From RYN-230 sp963717125 (GTDB taxonomy: Bacteria; Actinomycetota; Actinomycetes; Streptosporangiales; Streptosporangiaceae), in assembly GCA_963717125.1 (NCBI GenBank), contig CAVQVG010000006.1, positions 372,001 to 436,000 of the forward strand: DNA of 64,000 nucleotides, in the 5' to 3' direction. Below, piece after piece: positions 52,825 to 61,209 of the stretch. The notes beneath the pieces were generated by a model. That model worked only from the letters and a program-made list of their open reading frames with translations, had not been told where the DNA came from and ran no database searches. Position 1 is the stretch's first letter; every line of letters starts with the position of its first letter. Position numbers and translations under genes: made by a program.

Positions 52825-54061
52825 CATGGACCGAGCGGGTGGCTGGCGCGGCGGACAGGCCGAAGCGCTGCGGCGGATCGCCATGGCCCCGCACGCGCCC
52901 GCCGTGGCCGGAGCGCTGCTTGCGGTGCTCGCCGCCGCCCAGGCGATCGCGCAGCCCGCGATCAACAGCAGCCTCGAAGGCGACGAGCTGCAGATCGCCT
53001 TCGTGCTGCTCGCGCTGTTCACTGCGCTGCCGCTTGGGCTGTTGTGGGCATACCCGGCAGCAGCTGCCGTGGCCGTTTCCGCCGCATGCGTGCTGTCCCT
53101 CTCGGCCTTCCACGCGCTGACCGTGGCCGGCCTGATCGCCGAGCTGGCTGCCCTGTACCGGCTGGGTCGCAGCGGCTCGCAGCTGCTGGCCGCGTGCCTC
53201 GCGCTGCCGTTCCTCGTGCTGGCGCTAGCTGGTCCCACGGGCCTTGAGGCCAGGACCCTCACCGTGCTGCTGGCCGCGCTGGGCCCGGCGGCCGCATGGG
53301 CCGGGGCCGCCCGGCGGGCCCGCAGCGAGGCCGCCGAGCATAACGCCGCCCGAGAGGTCATCGCAGGCACCCTGGTCGAGCACACGGCGCGCGGGGAGCG
53401 TGCCCGGGTCTCCCGCGAGCTGCACGACGTCGTGGCCCACCACATTTCCATGATCGCCGTGCAGGCGGAGACCGCGCGGCTGACCACTGCCGGGATGCCC
53501 GCGGCCGGGGCGCAGCGGCTGTCGGCGATCGGCGACACCGCGCGGGCGGCGCTGACCGAGATGCGGCGGCTGCTGGGCGTGCTGCGCGAGGACTCCCGGG
53601 CCGCCATCCCAGGCCAGCAGGGTGCAGACCGGCAGCCCCAGCCGGGCCTGCAGCAGCTCAACGAGCTGCTCGACGGGGCACGGGAGGCCTCGGGGTCGGG
53701 CGTCCGCCTCATCGTCCGCGGGCGCATGGCCGCTCTCGACCCCGGCGTCGAGCTCGCCGCCTACCGCATCGTGCAGGAGGCGCTCACCAATGCCCGGCGG
53801 CACGCCGAGGGCGCGGCCGTGGACGTGGAGTTGCATTACACCGCGGGGGCCCTGCGGCTACGCGTCCGTGACAATGGGCCCGGCCCCCCGCCCACCTCCC
53901 CTTCCCCCTCCACTGCCATACCGCCGTCCGGTGGCCACGGGCTGCTCGGCATGCGCGAGCGCGCGGCTGCTGTCGGCGGTGAGCTACGCACCGGCTCCGC
54001 TCACGGCGGCGGTTTCGTCGTCGAGGTCACCCTGCCGACCGCGGCGGAGGCGGCTGCATGA
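52825..54061 (+). CDS. NarL-family sensor histidine kinase
   Basis: 411 aa. About four to five transmembrane segments lie in residues 25-150, with a very short extracytoplasmic part, then HisKA_3 (GERARVSRELHDVVAHHISMI with the phospho-His near 199). The HATPase domain is AYRIVQEALTNARRHAEGA, RVRDNGPGP and GGHGLLGMRERAAAVGGEL. A 15-residue Pro/Ser/Thr loop (PPTSPSPSTAIPP) separates the G1 and G2 motifs, where family members are shorter. Coupled to the response regulator by a four-base overlap, divergent from the ABC exporter. Probably a cell-envelope stress sensor of the intramembrane type (inference). Confidence 0.92.
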
Positions 54062-54759
54062 CAACCCCGGCCACTCCGTCCCCGGTGATCCGGATCATGG
54101 TCGCCGACGACCATCAGGTGGTACGCACCGGGTTCGCCGCGCTGCTGGACACCCAGCCGGACTTCGTGGTCGCCAGCACTGCCCGCGACGGGGCTGAGGC
54201 GGTGCGGATCTGCCGCGACCTACATCCAGACGTCGTCCTCATGGATGTCCGCATGCCCGGCATGGACGGCATCGAAGCCACCCGGCAGCTCGCCGGATCC
54301 GGAACGGGCGGGCCGCGCATCCTCATCCTCACCACCTTCGACCTGGACGAGTACGTCTACGACGCGCTGTGCGCCGGGGCCAGCGGTTTCCTGCTCAAAG
54401 ACGTCACCGCCGAGCGGCTGTTCGACGCGGTGCGGGTCGTCGCCGCAGGCGAAGCACTGCTCGCGCCCGCCGTCACCCGCCGCCTCATAAGCGAGTTCGC
54501 CCGGCTGCGGCCCAGCACAGCCGCCCCATCCGAGGCCGAACTCGCCATGCTCACCCCGCGCGAAACTCAGGTGCTCCGCCTGATCGCCGAGGGCCTGTCC
54601 AACCCGGAGATCGCAGTGCGGCTGGTGGTCACCGAGGAGACAGTGAAAACGCATGTCAGCCGGGTTCTCAGCAAGCTGGGCCTGCGCGACCGGACCCAGG
54701 CGGTCGTCACCGCCTACGAGTCAGGACTGGTCATGCCGCGCTCCCGCGAGCAGAGATAG
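54058..54759 (+). CDS. NarL/LuxR-type response regulator
   Basis: 233 aa. The receiver domain is at about 11-130: VADDHQVVRTG, the phospho-Asp in VVLMDVRMPGMDGIEAT, and FLLKDVTAERL with the conserved Lys. The C-terminal LuxR HTH is LTPRETQVLRLIAEGLSNPEIAVRL with TVKTHVSRVLSKLGLRDR. It overlaps the kinase stop by ATGA. The likely target is the divergent ABC exporter at 49227-52659. Ends 25 bases from the convergent HAMP kinase gene. Confidence 0.95.
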   Translation: MTTPATPSPVIRIMVADDHQVVRTGFAALLDTQPDFVVASTARDGAEAVRICRDLHPDVVLMDVRMPGMDGIEATRQLAGSGTGGPRILILTTFDLDEYVYDALCAGASGFLLKDVTAERLFDAVRVVAAGEALLAPAVTRRLISEFARLRPSTAAPSEAELAMLTPRETQVLRLIAEGLSNPEIAVRLVVTEETVKTHVSRVLSKLGLRDRTQAVVTAYESGLVMPRSREQR

Positions 54760-54784
54760 TTCGGCTGCGAAAGGATGGCCGGAT

Positions 54785-56071
54785 CTAGGGCGGGGCTGGC
54801 GCGGGGAAGGTGACGTCGATGGCCAGGCCGCCGCCGGGCCGGGGTTGCGCGGTGATGGTGGCGGCGTGGGCGGCGGCGATAGCCCTGACGATGGACAGGC
54901 CAAGGCCGTGGCCGTCGCGGCGGGCGGGGCGCGGGCCGAGCCGCTGGAAGGGCTGGAACAGGCGATCGACTTCGGCGGCCGGGATGACCTGCCCGGAGCT
55001 GGTCACCGACAGGACGGCGCCGGCGTGGCTGGTCCTGGTGGTGATCTGGATGTCGCCGCCGGGGATGTTGTGCCGGATCGCGTTGTCGATCAGGTTGGCG
55101 GCCAGCTGCTGGACCAGGAGCGGGTCACCGTCGAAGGCGGCGGCCTGGATGTCGGCGTGGACGTGCAGGCCCAGGCGGCTGATCGGGGGGCGGGCGGCGG
55201 CCAGGGCGGCGCCGGCGATGGCGGCCAGGTCGGCGTGCTCGCGCTCGCCGGGGCCGGCTTCGGCGCCGGCGAGGGTGAGCAGCGCCTCGATGAGGCGTTC
55301 TTGCTCGGCGTTGGAGGCAAGCAGTTCCCGGCTGACGGCCTGCCAGGTGCCGGTGGTGGCGGCCGGGTCGGCGCGGGTGACCTGGAGCAGAGTGCGTTCG
55401 CGGGTCAGCGGGGTGCGCAGCTCGTGCGAGGCGTTGGCGGCGAATCCCCGCTGGGCGTCGAAGGAGGCCTCCAGCCGAGCGAACAGGCCGTCGAGGGTGT
55501 CGCCGAGTTCCTTGAGCTCGTCGTGGGGTCCGTGCAGGGCCAGCCGCTCGTGCAGGCTGCTGGCGGAGATCCGCCGGGCGGCGGCGGTGATCGCGCTCAG
55601 CGGGCGCAGCACCCGGCCGGCGATGATCCAGCCGATCGCGGTGGCCGCCACCGCAATGACCGCCAGGGCGATGGCGGAGACGACCAGCAGTTGCCGCTTG
55701 GCGTAGGCGATCAACTGGTCGGCCTCCCTGGCCACCTCAGCCTGCGGAACGGCGGGGACGGCAGTCGCCTCCTTAACCTGCTGGGCGACGGCGGAGGGGA
55801 TCGTGATTACGTCGTAGCGACCTGCCCGCCGGACGTAGGCGGCGGGCACTTTGAGTCCTGTTGTTCCGTGGGCACCGGGGAGGATTTCCGGCCGCGCGGA
55901 GGAGGACGCTGGGGGCGTCGTGTGCCCGAAGAGCAGGTAGGTAAGGACGAGCACGGCCGCGCCGCAGGCCAGGAACGCCCCGCCGTACAGGAGGGTAAGG
56001 CGCAGCCGGGCGGTGCGGCGGGGCAGCCGCAGCCAGCGCGGCGGACCGGGACGCGGGCGGGGGGTGCGCAT
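54785..56071 (-). CDS. HAMP-domain sensor histidine kinase (OmpR-type partner)
   Basis: 428 aa. TM1 (LTLLYGGAFLACGAAVLVLTYLLF), an extracytoplasmic loop of about 80 residues, TM2 (LLVVSAIALAVIAVAATAIGWIIAG), HAMP (RVLRPLSAITAAARRISASSLHERL), HisKA with FAANASHELRTPLTRERTLLQ (phospho-His about 216), and HATPase with LAANLIDNAIRHN and GHGLGLSIVRAIAAAH. The second glycine box is TSSGQVIP, slightly reduced. ATG 56071 shares one base with the response regulator stop. Probably senses an envelope or metal signal. Confidence 0.93.
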   Translation of the reverse strand: MRTPRPRPGPPRWLRLPRRTARLRLTLLYGGAFLACGAAVLVLTYLLFGHTTPPASSSARPEILPGAHGTTGLKVPAAYVRRAGRYDVITIPSAVAQQVKEATAVPAVPQAEVAREADQLIAYAKRQLLVVSAIALAVIAVAATAIGWIIAGRVLRPLSAITAAARRISASSLHERLALHGPHDELKELGDTLDGLFARLEASFDAQRGFAANASHELRTPLTRERTLLQVTRADPAATTGTWQAVSRELLASNAEQERLIEALLTLAGAEAGPGEREHADLAAIAGAALAAARPPISRLGLHVHADIQAAAFDGDPLLVQQLAANLIDNAIRHNIPGGDIQITTRTSHAGAVLSVTSSGQVIPAAEVDRLFQPFQRLGPRPARRDGHGLGLSIVRAIAAAHAATITAQPRPGGGLAIDVTFPAPAPP

Positions 56072-56733
56072 TATGGTCCTCCGATGCGGTAGCCGCTCTC
56101 CCGGACGGTCTGGATCACCGGCGGGTCGCCGAGCTTGGCCCGGAGCCGGCGGATAGTGGTCTTCACCGTGCTGGTGAACGGGTCGGCCGCTTCATCCCAG
56201 ACCCGTTCCAGCAGTTCCTCGGCCGGGACCGGCCGGCCGTCCGCGGCGAGCAGGCATTCCAGCACGGCGAGTTCCTTGGTGGTGAGCGGGAGGCGCCGCC
56301 CGGCACGGACCGCGACGCGGCGTGCCGGGTCCAGGCTCAGGTCACCGTGCTCGAGGCTGGCGGGCAGCGGCGCGGCGGCGCGCCGGCCCAGGGCCCGGAT
56401 GCGGGCCACGAGTTCCGCGAAGTCAAATGGCTTGGGCAGGTAGTCATCCGCGCCCAGCCCGAGGCCCTCGACCCGTTCCCTGACCGACCTCGCCGCGGTG
56501 AGCATCAGCACCCGGGTCTCGGATCTGCCCGCGGCCAGGGTGCGGCAGACGTCGTCGCCGTGCACGCCGGGCAGGTCCCGGTCCAGCACCAGCACGTCAT
56601 ACCGGTTGACCGCGAGGCGCTCCAGGGCCGCACCGCCGTCCAGGGCCACGTCGACGGCCATCCCCTCCCGGCGCAGCCCGGCGGCCAGCGCCGTGGCCAG
56701 GATCTCGTCGTCTTCGGTCACCAGAACCCGCAT
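56071..56733 (-). CDS. OmpR/PhoB-type response regulator
   Basis: 220 aa. The receiver has acidic DDE at the N-terminus (VTEDDEILATAL), the phospho-Asp in VLVLDRDLPGVHGDDVC, and YLPKPFDFAELVARIRAL with the Lys. The winged-helix output domain is LPLTTKELAVLECLLAADGRPVPAEELLERVWDEAADPFTSTVKTTIRRLRAKL. First gene of the pair with the kinase. It is divergent from a small lipoprotein gene at 56922, a plausible target. Confidence 0.95.
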   Translation of the reverse strand: MRVLVTEDDEILATALAAGLRREGMAVDVALDGGAALERLAVNRYDVLVLDRDLPGVHGDDVCRTLAAGRSETRVLMLTAARSVRERVEGLGLGADDYLPKPFDFAELVARIRALGRRAAAPLPASLEHGDLSLDPARRVAVRAGRRLPLTTKELAVLECLLAADGRPVPAEELLERVWDEAADPFTSTVKTTIRRLRAKLGDPPVIQTVRESGYRIGGP

Positions 56734-56921
56734 CGCCTGCCCGCTGCTTTCCCGCGCCCACGGCTTGCCAGTCAGCCGTCCGGTTCACAGGATCGCAGGT
56801 CGCAGGTAACAGCCAGGTGACTTTTTCGGTTCCCGTGCTGTCACCTTCCATTCTGTACAACTGGGACGTGCCGGGATCCGAAAAAAACCCGATTACCACC
56901 CGGCCATTAAGGAGCGATGCG

Positions 56922-57269
56922 ATGAACGGCAATACCGGCGGTAACCGGGGCCCGCGGCGCGCGGGAATCCTGGCTGTCGTGGCCGCCGCCGCCGTGCTGG
57001 CGACGGCGTGCAACCTGGTGCATGTGCACGTCCGGTCGTCCGGCGGCGCTGCTTCGACAGGGTCGGCGACCTTCCGGGCAAACCTTGCCTACGCGCACTG
57101 CATGCAGACCCACGGCGCGCCGAACTTCCCCGACCCCACCAATTCATCGGAAAGATTCCACATCAGCGGGCACCCAAAGGTAAAAGTCACCGGCCCCATG
57201 GCACAGGCCAATAAGGCCTGCGAGCATCTGCTGCCCCCCGGCAGCGTGACTACGAGTAGTGGTCAGTAA
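56922..57269 (+). CDS. Small secreted lipoprotein
   Basis: 115 aa. Signal peptide RRAGILAVVAAAAVLATAC, with the lipobox Cys at residue 30. The mature part has two further cysteines (C60 in AYAHCMQTHGAPNFPDP and C100 in QANKACEHLLPP), a pair seen in a family of short actinobacterial lipoproteins that I recall beside two-component systems and efflux genes. The start is ATG 56922 with AAGGAG upstream, preferred over an upstream in-frame ATG. Divergent from the OmpR-type regulator. May be a metal- or signal-binding accessory, but function is not known. Confidence 0.8.
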   Translation: MNGNTGGNRGPRRAGILAVVAAAAVLATACNLVHVHVRSSGGAASTGSATFRANLAYAHCMQTHGAPNFPDPTNSSERFHISGHPKVKVTGPMAQANKACEHLLPPGSVTTSSGQ

Positions 57270-57281
57270 CGCAGTAGCAGG

Positions 57282-57808
57282 TCACCGCGGTTTAGGGAAG
57301 CCCCACCGAGTCTGGCTGTACGGGGTGCCCTTACCGAATCCGAAAGCCGTCAAGGGTGCGACCCTGAAGACGAGGGCTTCGTTCCGCCGTATAGCGTCAC
57401 CGAGACCAAACCAGGTACCCTCAGGCGCCGTGAAATGCGCACCATACTTCGACTCGAATGTGCCGGCGACGCTTCGGAGTTCGGCGGGGTCGCTCACCTC
57501 TGCAGCCTGACCCTCGACAACGAGGTCCAGCCCGTCGAGCCGGTTGCACCCGGTCGTCAAGATGCAACGCGGGTTGCGGGCGAGATTCTTGGCTTTGCGT
57601 TCGTCCCGGCCGGTGCAGAAGTACAGGGCGCCATCCAGCCAGATTCCCAGCAGCGGCGTGACATGTGCGGACGGCCGTCCGGGCGCACCGTTGACAACCA
57701 GTACACCTCGGCGTCCTGCAACTCCGTGCGCCCTTTCCCCCATTCTGTCGGGATCGCGTCGTCGCTGCTGAAAGCGCTCAGTTCGGTTACTGGCTCGGGC
57801 TCAGTCAT
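57282..57808 (-). CDS. Pyridoxamine 5'-phosphate oxidase-like (FMN/F420 split-barrel) protein, frameshifted
   Basis: About 174 aa after correction. The first frame gives DAEVYWLSTVRPDGRPH, the family's FMN-binding strand. The rest (VTPLLGIWLDGALYFCTGRDERKAKNLARNPRCIL, then GLDLVVEGQAAEV) continues in another frame. Two extra bases (AT) at about 57663 cause the switch. Ends with WGFPKPR, as in F420-binding relatives. Probably a flavin- or F420-dependent reductase; substrate unknown. The start is ATG 57808, 30 bases after the 2OG oxygenase stop. Confidence 0.82.
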
Positions 57809-57837
57809 TCGTCTCTCCCATGCCTGGCCGGTCGAAG

Positions 57838-58803
57838 CTAGCCGAGAGTGATCGCGTCCAGGCGCTGCTTGATGAACTGGCCGGATACGACGGGCGGGTA
57901 GTCGTTCGGCTGCCCGATCGGCGGCTGCAGCGACTCGATCACCGCGTCGTGGTCGGCCTCGTAGAAGTAGACGAGCGAGACGAGGTCCTCGTCGGGCGCC
58001 TCGGCCTGGGGCGGGAGCACCCGGTGCCGGTTGGACATCCACCGGCTACCGCTCCACCGGGCCAGCAGGTCGCCCGCGTTGATCGTGAACATGCCCGGGT
58101 GGTACGGCACGTCCGCCCAGCCGTCCGCCGCGGTCCACACCTGCAGCCCGCCCCGGCCCGGTTGACGGTCGAGGATGGTGACGGTGCCGAAGTCGGTGTG
58201 CGGCCCGATCCGGTACTGGCCGGGCTCGGGTTGGCCGGCCACCGTCATTGGCGGGTACCAGTTGATGTTCATGGTGTGCGTGGCGTGCCCGGTGTGCCGG
58301 GTGAAGAAGTCGCGGTCCAGCCCCAGCGCGGCGGCACAGACCACGAGCAGTTCGTCCGCGAGGCCGCCCATCCGGGCCAGGTACTCAACCACGGCCGGCC
58401 GCAGCCCCGGCACCTCGGCCGGGTAGACGTTGGGCTGGAACCAGTACCCGTCGGCCGCCGGGTCGCCGGTCGGCTGGTCGGCGCCGACGGCGAAGGACTC
58501 CTTCAGGTCCGGCGGGGTCTCGGTGCCCTCGGCGTACCCGTTGCCCTCGACGCCGGTGGGCAGCCAGCCCCGCCCGGCGACCGTGACGGCGTACGGCTGC
58601 TTGGCCGCGTCCGGCAGCGCGAAGAACGCGCGGGCCTCGGCCCGGACCCGCGCCCGCAGCTCGTCCGGCACGCCATGCCCGGTGATCAGGAAGAAACCTA
58701 CGCTGCGCAGCGCCGCGTCCACCTGGGCCGCGACCTCTGCCTGGGCGGTCCGGCCGGGGGTGAACCAGGGGGCAAGATCGATTACGGGAACCGAGGCTGG
58801 CAT
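57838..58803 (-). CDS. 2-oxoglutarate/Fe(II) oxygenase (isopenicillin N synthase family)
   Basis: A 321-aa 2OG-dioxygenase fold. The N-terminal DIOX_N region is PVIDLAPWFTPG and SVGFFLITGHGVPDEL. The Fe ligands are H202 and D204 in IGPHTDFGTVTIL, and H260 in MSNRHRVLPP. The tail ends FIKQRLDAITLG. Such enzymes hydroxylate or cyclise small metabolites; naming a product is not justified. Monocistronic or co-transcribed with the PNPOx-like gene. Divergent from sufR across 232 bases. Confidence 0.9.
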   Translation of the reverse strand: MPASVPVIDLAPWFTPGRTAQAEVAAQVDAALRSVGFFLITGHGVPDELRARVRAEARAFFALPDAAKQPYAVTVAGRGWLPTGVEGNGYAEGTETPPDLKESFAVGADQPTGDPAADGYWFQPNVYPAEVPGLRPAVVEYLARMGGLADELLVVCAAALGLDRDFFTRHTGHATHTMNINWYPPMTVAGQPEPGQYRIGPHTDFGTVTILDRQPGRGGLQVWTAADGWADVPYHPGMFTINAGDLLARWSGSRWMSNRHRVLPPQAEAPDEDLVSLVYFYEADHDAVIESLQPPIGQPNDYPPVVSGQFIKQRLDAITLG

Positions 58804-58993
58804 GGTCCGCTCCGAATGCTGGGCACTGTTGCTGTAATTGTCACCGGAGCAGATGCTGGGCGGCCTACCAGCGTCCGGGGAACATCCGTAACCGGCCGCA
58901 GGTTGGCCTCATCGGCCGCGGGGTTTGCCTCAGTTGGGCACGCTATGACCAAGCTCACCGGGGGGCCGATTGCGGCGGCGGAAGCATTTACGG

Positions 58994-59008
58994 CACAATG
59001 ATGTTGTG
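58994..59008. promoter_or_regulatory. Candidate SufR operator upstream of sufR
   Basis: CACAA-TGATG-TTGTG, perfect five-base arms with a five-base spacer, 28 bases before the sufR ATG. It resembles the CAAC/GTTG half-sites reported for SufR. It suits autoregulation of the sufRBD-sufCS operon. Confidence 0.55.
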
Positions 59009-59035
59009 AAAAGCGTGGACCGGAGGAGTACCGAC

Positions 59036-59800
59036 ATGGGCACGGCGCGCGGCGCCGCGCTCGGTGCTGTGCCGGCCCAGGCCCCCGCCCCGGTCCCGGC
59101 TGGTTCCGAGCCGAGCACCCGGGCCAGGATCGCCCGGCTGATCCTGGAGAACGGCCCGGTCACCGCGGCCGGGCTGAGCACCCGGCTGAACCTGACCCCC
59201 GCGGCGGTCCGCCGGCACCTGGACAACCTGCTCGCCGACCGGATGATCGAGACCCGCACCGCGCGGCGGCCCGCCAGCCGCGGCCGCGGCCGCCCGGCCA
59301 AGGTGTTCGCCATCACCGACGTTGGGCGGAGCGCGTTCGAGCATGCCTACGACGATCTGGCCAGCGGCGCGCTGCGGTTCCTGGCCGAGGTGGCCGGGCC
59401 TGGCGCGGTGGCCGAGTTCGCCCGCAGGCAACTCGCCGACCTGGAGGACCGCTACCGCGCGGTGCTGGCCGACGCGACCCCGGCGGAGCGAGTGAAGATC
59501 CTCGCCGAGGCGCTCTCCGCGGACGGCTACGCCGCGTCCGCGAGCGTCTCGCCGGTGGAGACGGCCGGGCAGCAGCTCTGCCAGCACCACTGCCCGGTGG
59601 CGCACGTGGCCGCCGAGTTCCCGCAGCTGTGCGAGGCGGAGACGGAGGCGTTCGCCCGGCTGCTCGGCACGCCGGTGCAGCGGCTGGCCACGATCGCGCA
59701 CGGGGACGGAATCTGCACCACGCACGTAACCGCGCCGGCCCTGCTCGGCGCGCGCACGACCCAACACACTGACACCGCAACCGGAGGCATCTCCGTATGA
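59036..59800 (+). CDS. sufR: Iron-sulfur sensing repressor SufR
   Basis: 254 aa. The DNA-binding winged HTH is at about 28-90 (STRARIARLILENGPVTAAGLSTRLNLTPAAVRRHLDNLL). The C-terminal sensor region has cysteines in QQLCQHHCPVAHVAAEFPQLCEAE and GICTTH, the set that binds a cluster in SufR. ATG 59036 with GGAGGAG upstream; GTG 59006 is a longer option. Overlaps sufB by four bases (ATGA) and is probably the operon's autorepressor, relieved when Fe-S clusters are lacking. Confidence 0.93.
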   Translation: MGTARGAALGAVPAQAPAPVPAGSEPSTRARIARLILENGPVTAAGLSTRLNLTPAAVRRHLDNLLADRMIETRTARRPASRGRGRPAKVFAITDVGRSAFEHAYDDLASGALRFLAEVAGPGAVAEFARRQLADLEDRYRAVLADATPAERVKILAEALSADGYAASASVSPVETAGQQLCQHHCPVAHVAAEFPQLCEAETEAFARLLGTPVQRLATIAHGDGICTTHVTAPALLGARTTQHTDTATGGISV

Positions 59801-61209
59801 CCACGACCGCACACCCAGAGCTTGACGGGCTTGACCGGTACAAGTTCGGCTGGGCCGACTCGGACGTGGCCGGGGCGGCAGCCCGCCGCGGGCTGTCCGA
59901 AGACGTCGTCCGCGACATCTCGGCCAAGAAGAACGAGCCGGAGTGGATGCTGGACCTGCGCCTGAAGGGCTTGCAGCTGTTCCGGCGCAAGCCGATGCCC
60001 ACCTGGGGCTCTGATCTGTCTGGCATAGATTTCGAGAACATCAAGTACTTCGTCCGGTTGACCGAGAAGCAGGCCGCCAGCTGGGACGAGCTGCCGGCCG
60101 ATATCAAGAACACCTACGACAAGCTGGGCATCCCCGAGGCGGAGAAGCAGCGGCTGATCGCCGGGGTGGCCGCGCAGTACGAGTCCGAGGTGGTCTACCA
60201 CAAGATCCGTGAGGATCTGGAGGAGAAGGGCGTCCTGTTCCTGGACACCGACACGGCGCTGCGCGAGCACCCGGACCTGTTCCGGGAGTATTTCGCGACG
60301 GTCATCCCGGTGGGCGACAACAAGTTCGCCGCGCTGAACACGGCGGTGTGGTCCGGTGGCAGCTTCATCTACGTGCCGAAGAACGTGCACGTGGACATCC
60401 CGCTGCAGGCCTACTTCCGGATCAACACCGAGAACATGGGCCAGTTCGAGCGGACCCTGATCATCGTGGATGAGGGTGCCAGCGTGCACTACGTCGAGGG
60501 CTGCACCGCGCCGATCTACTCCTCGGACTCGCTGCACTCCGCGGTGGTGGAGATCATCGTGAAGCCCGGCGCGCACTGCCGGTACACCACGATCCAGAAC
60601 TGGTCGGCCAACGTGTACAACCTGGTCACCAAGCGTGCCGTGGCGCAAGCCGGGGCGAGCATGGAGTGGGTGGACGGGAACATCGGGTCCAAGGTCACGA
60701 TGAAGTACCCGGCGGTCTACCTGATGGGCGAGCACGCCCGGGGTGAGACCCTGTCGGTGGCGTTCGCGGGCGAGGGCCAGCACCAGGACGCCGGGGCCAA
60801 GATGGTGCACTGCGCGCCGAACACGTCGTCCACCATCGTGTCCAAGTCGGTGGCCCGGGGCGGCGGCCGCACGTCCTACCGGGGCCTGGTCCAGGTCCAG
60901 GAGGGCGCCGCGCATTCGAAGTCCACGGTCAAGTGCGACGCGCTGCTGGTGGACGCGGTCAGCCGGTCGGACACCTACCCGTACGTGGACGTGCGCGAGG
61001 ACGACGTCGAGATGGGCCACGAGGCCAGCGTCTCCAAGATCTCTGAGGACCAGCTGTTCTACCTGATGAGCCGCGGGATGACCGAGGACGAGGCGATGGC
61101 CACGATCGTCCGCGGCTTCGTCGAGCCCATCGCCCGCGAGTTGCCGATGGAATACGCGCTCGAGCTGAACCGGCTGATCGAGCTCCAGATGGAGGGGGCG
61201 GTCGGCTGA
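59797..61209 (+). CDS. sufB: Fe-S cluster assembly scaffold SufB
   Basis: 470 aa, the normal size. Scaffold subunit of the SufBCD complex on which [4Fe-4S] clusters form. The N-terminal region LDGLDRYKFGWADSD and the SufB core (VYVPKNVHVDIPLQAYFRINTENMGQFERTLII, then the parallel beta-helix with GCTAPIYSSDSLHSAVVEI) are clear. It contains a conserved Cys in EGCTAP and the C-terminal GFVEPIARELPMEYALELNRLI. No intein is present (mycobacterial SufB often has one). Coupled to sufR and sufD. Confidence 0.97.
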   Translation: MTTTAHPELDGLDRYKFGWADSDVAGAAARRGLSEDVVRDISAKKNEPEWMLDLRLKGLQLFRRKPMPTWGSDLSGIDFENIKYFVRLTEKQAASWDELPADIKNTYDKLGIPEAEKQRLIAGVAAQYESEVVYHKIREDLEEKGVLFLDTDTALREHPDLFREYFATVIPVGDNKFAALNTAVWSGGSFIYVPKNVHVDIPLQAYFRINTENMGQFERTLIIVDEGASVHYVEGCTAPIYSSDSLHSAVVEIIVKPGAHCRYTTIQNWSANVYNLVTKRAVAQAGASMEWVDGNIGSKVTMKYPAVYLMGEHARGETLSVAFAGEGQHQDAGAKMVHCAPNTSSTIVSKSVARGGGRTSYRGLVQVQEGAAHSKSTVKCDALLVDAVSRSDTYPYVDVREDDVEMGHEASVSKISEDQLFYLMSRGMTEDEAMATIVRGFVEPIARELPMEYALELNRLIELQMEGAVG

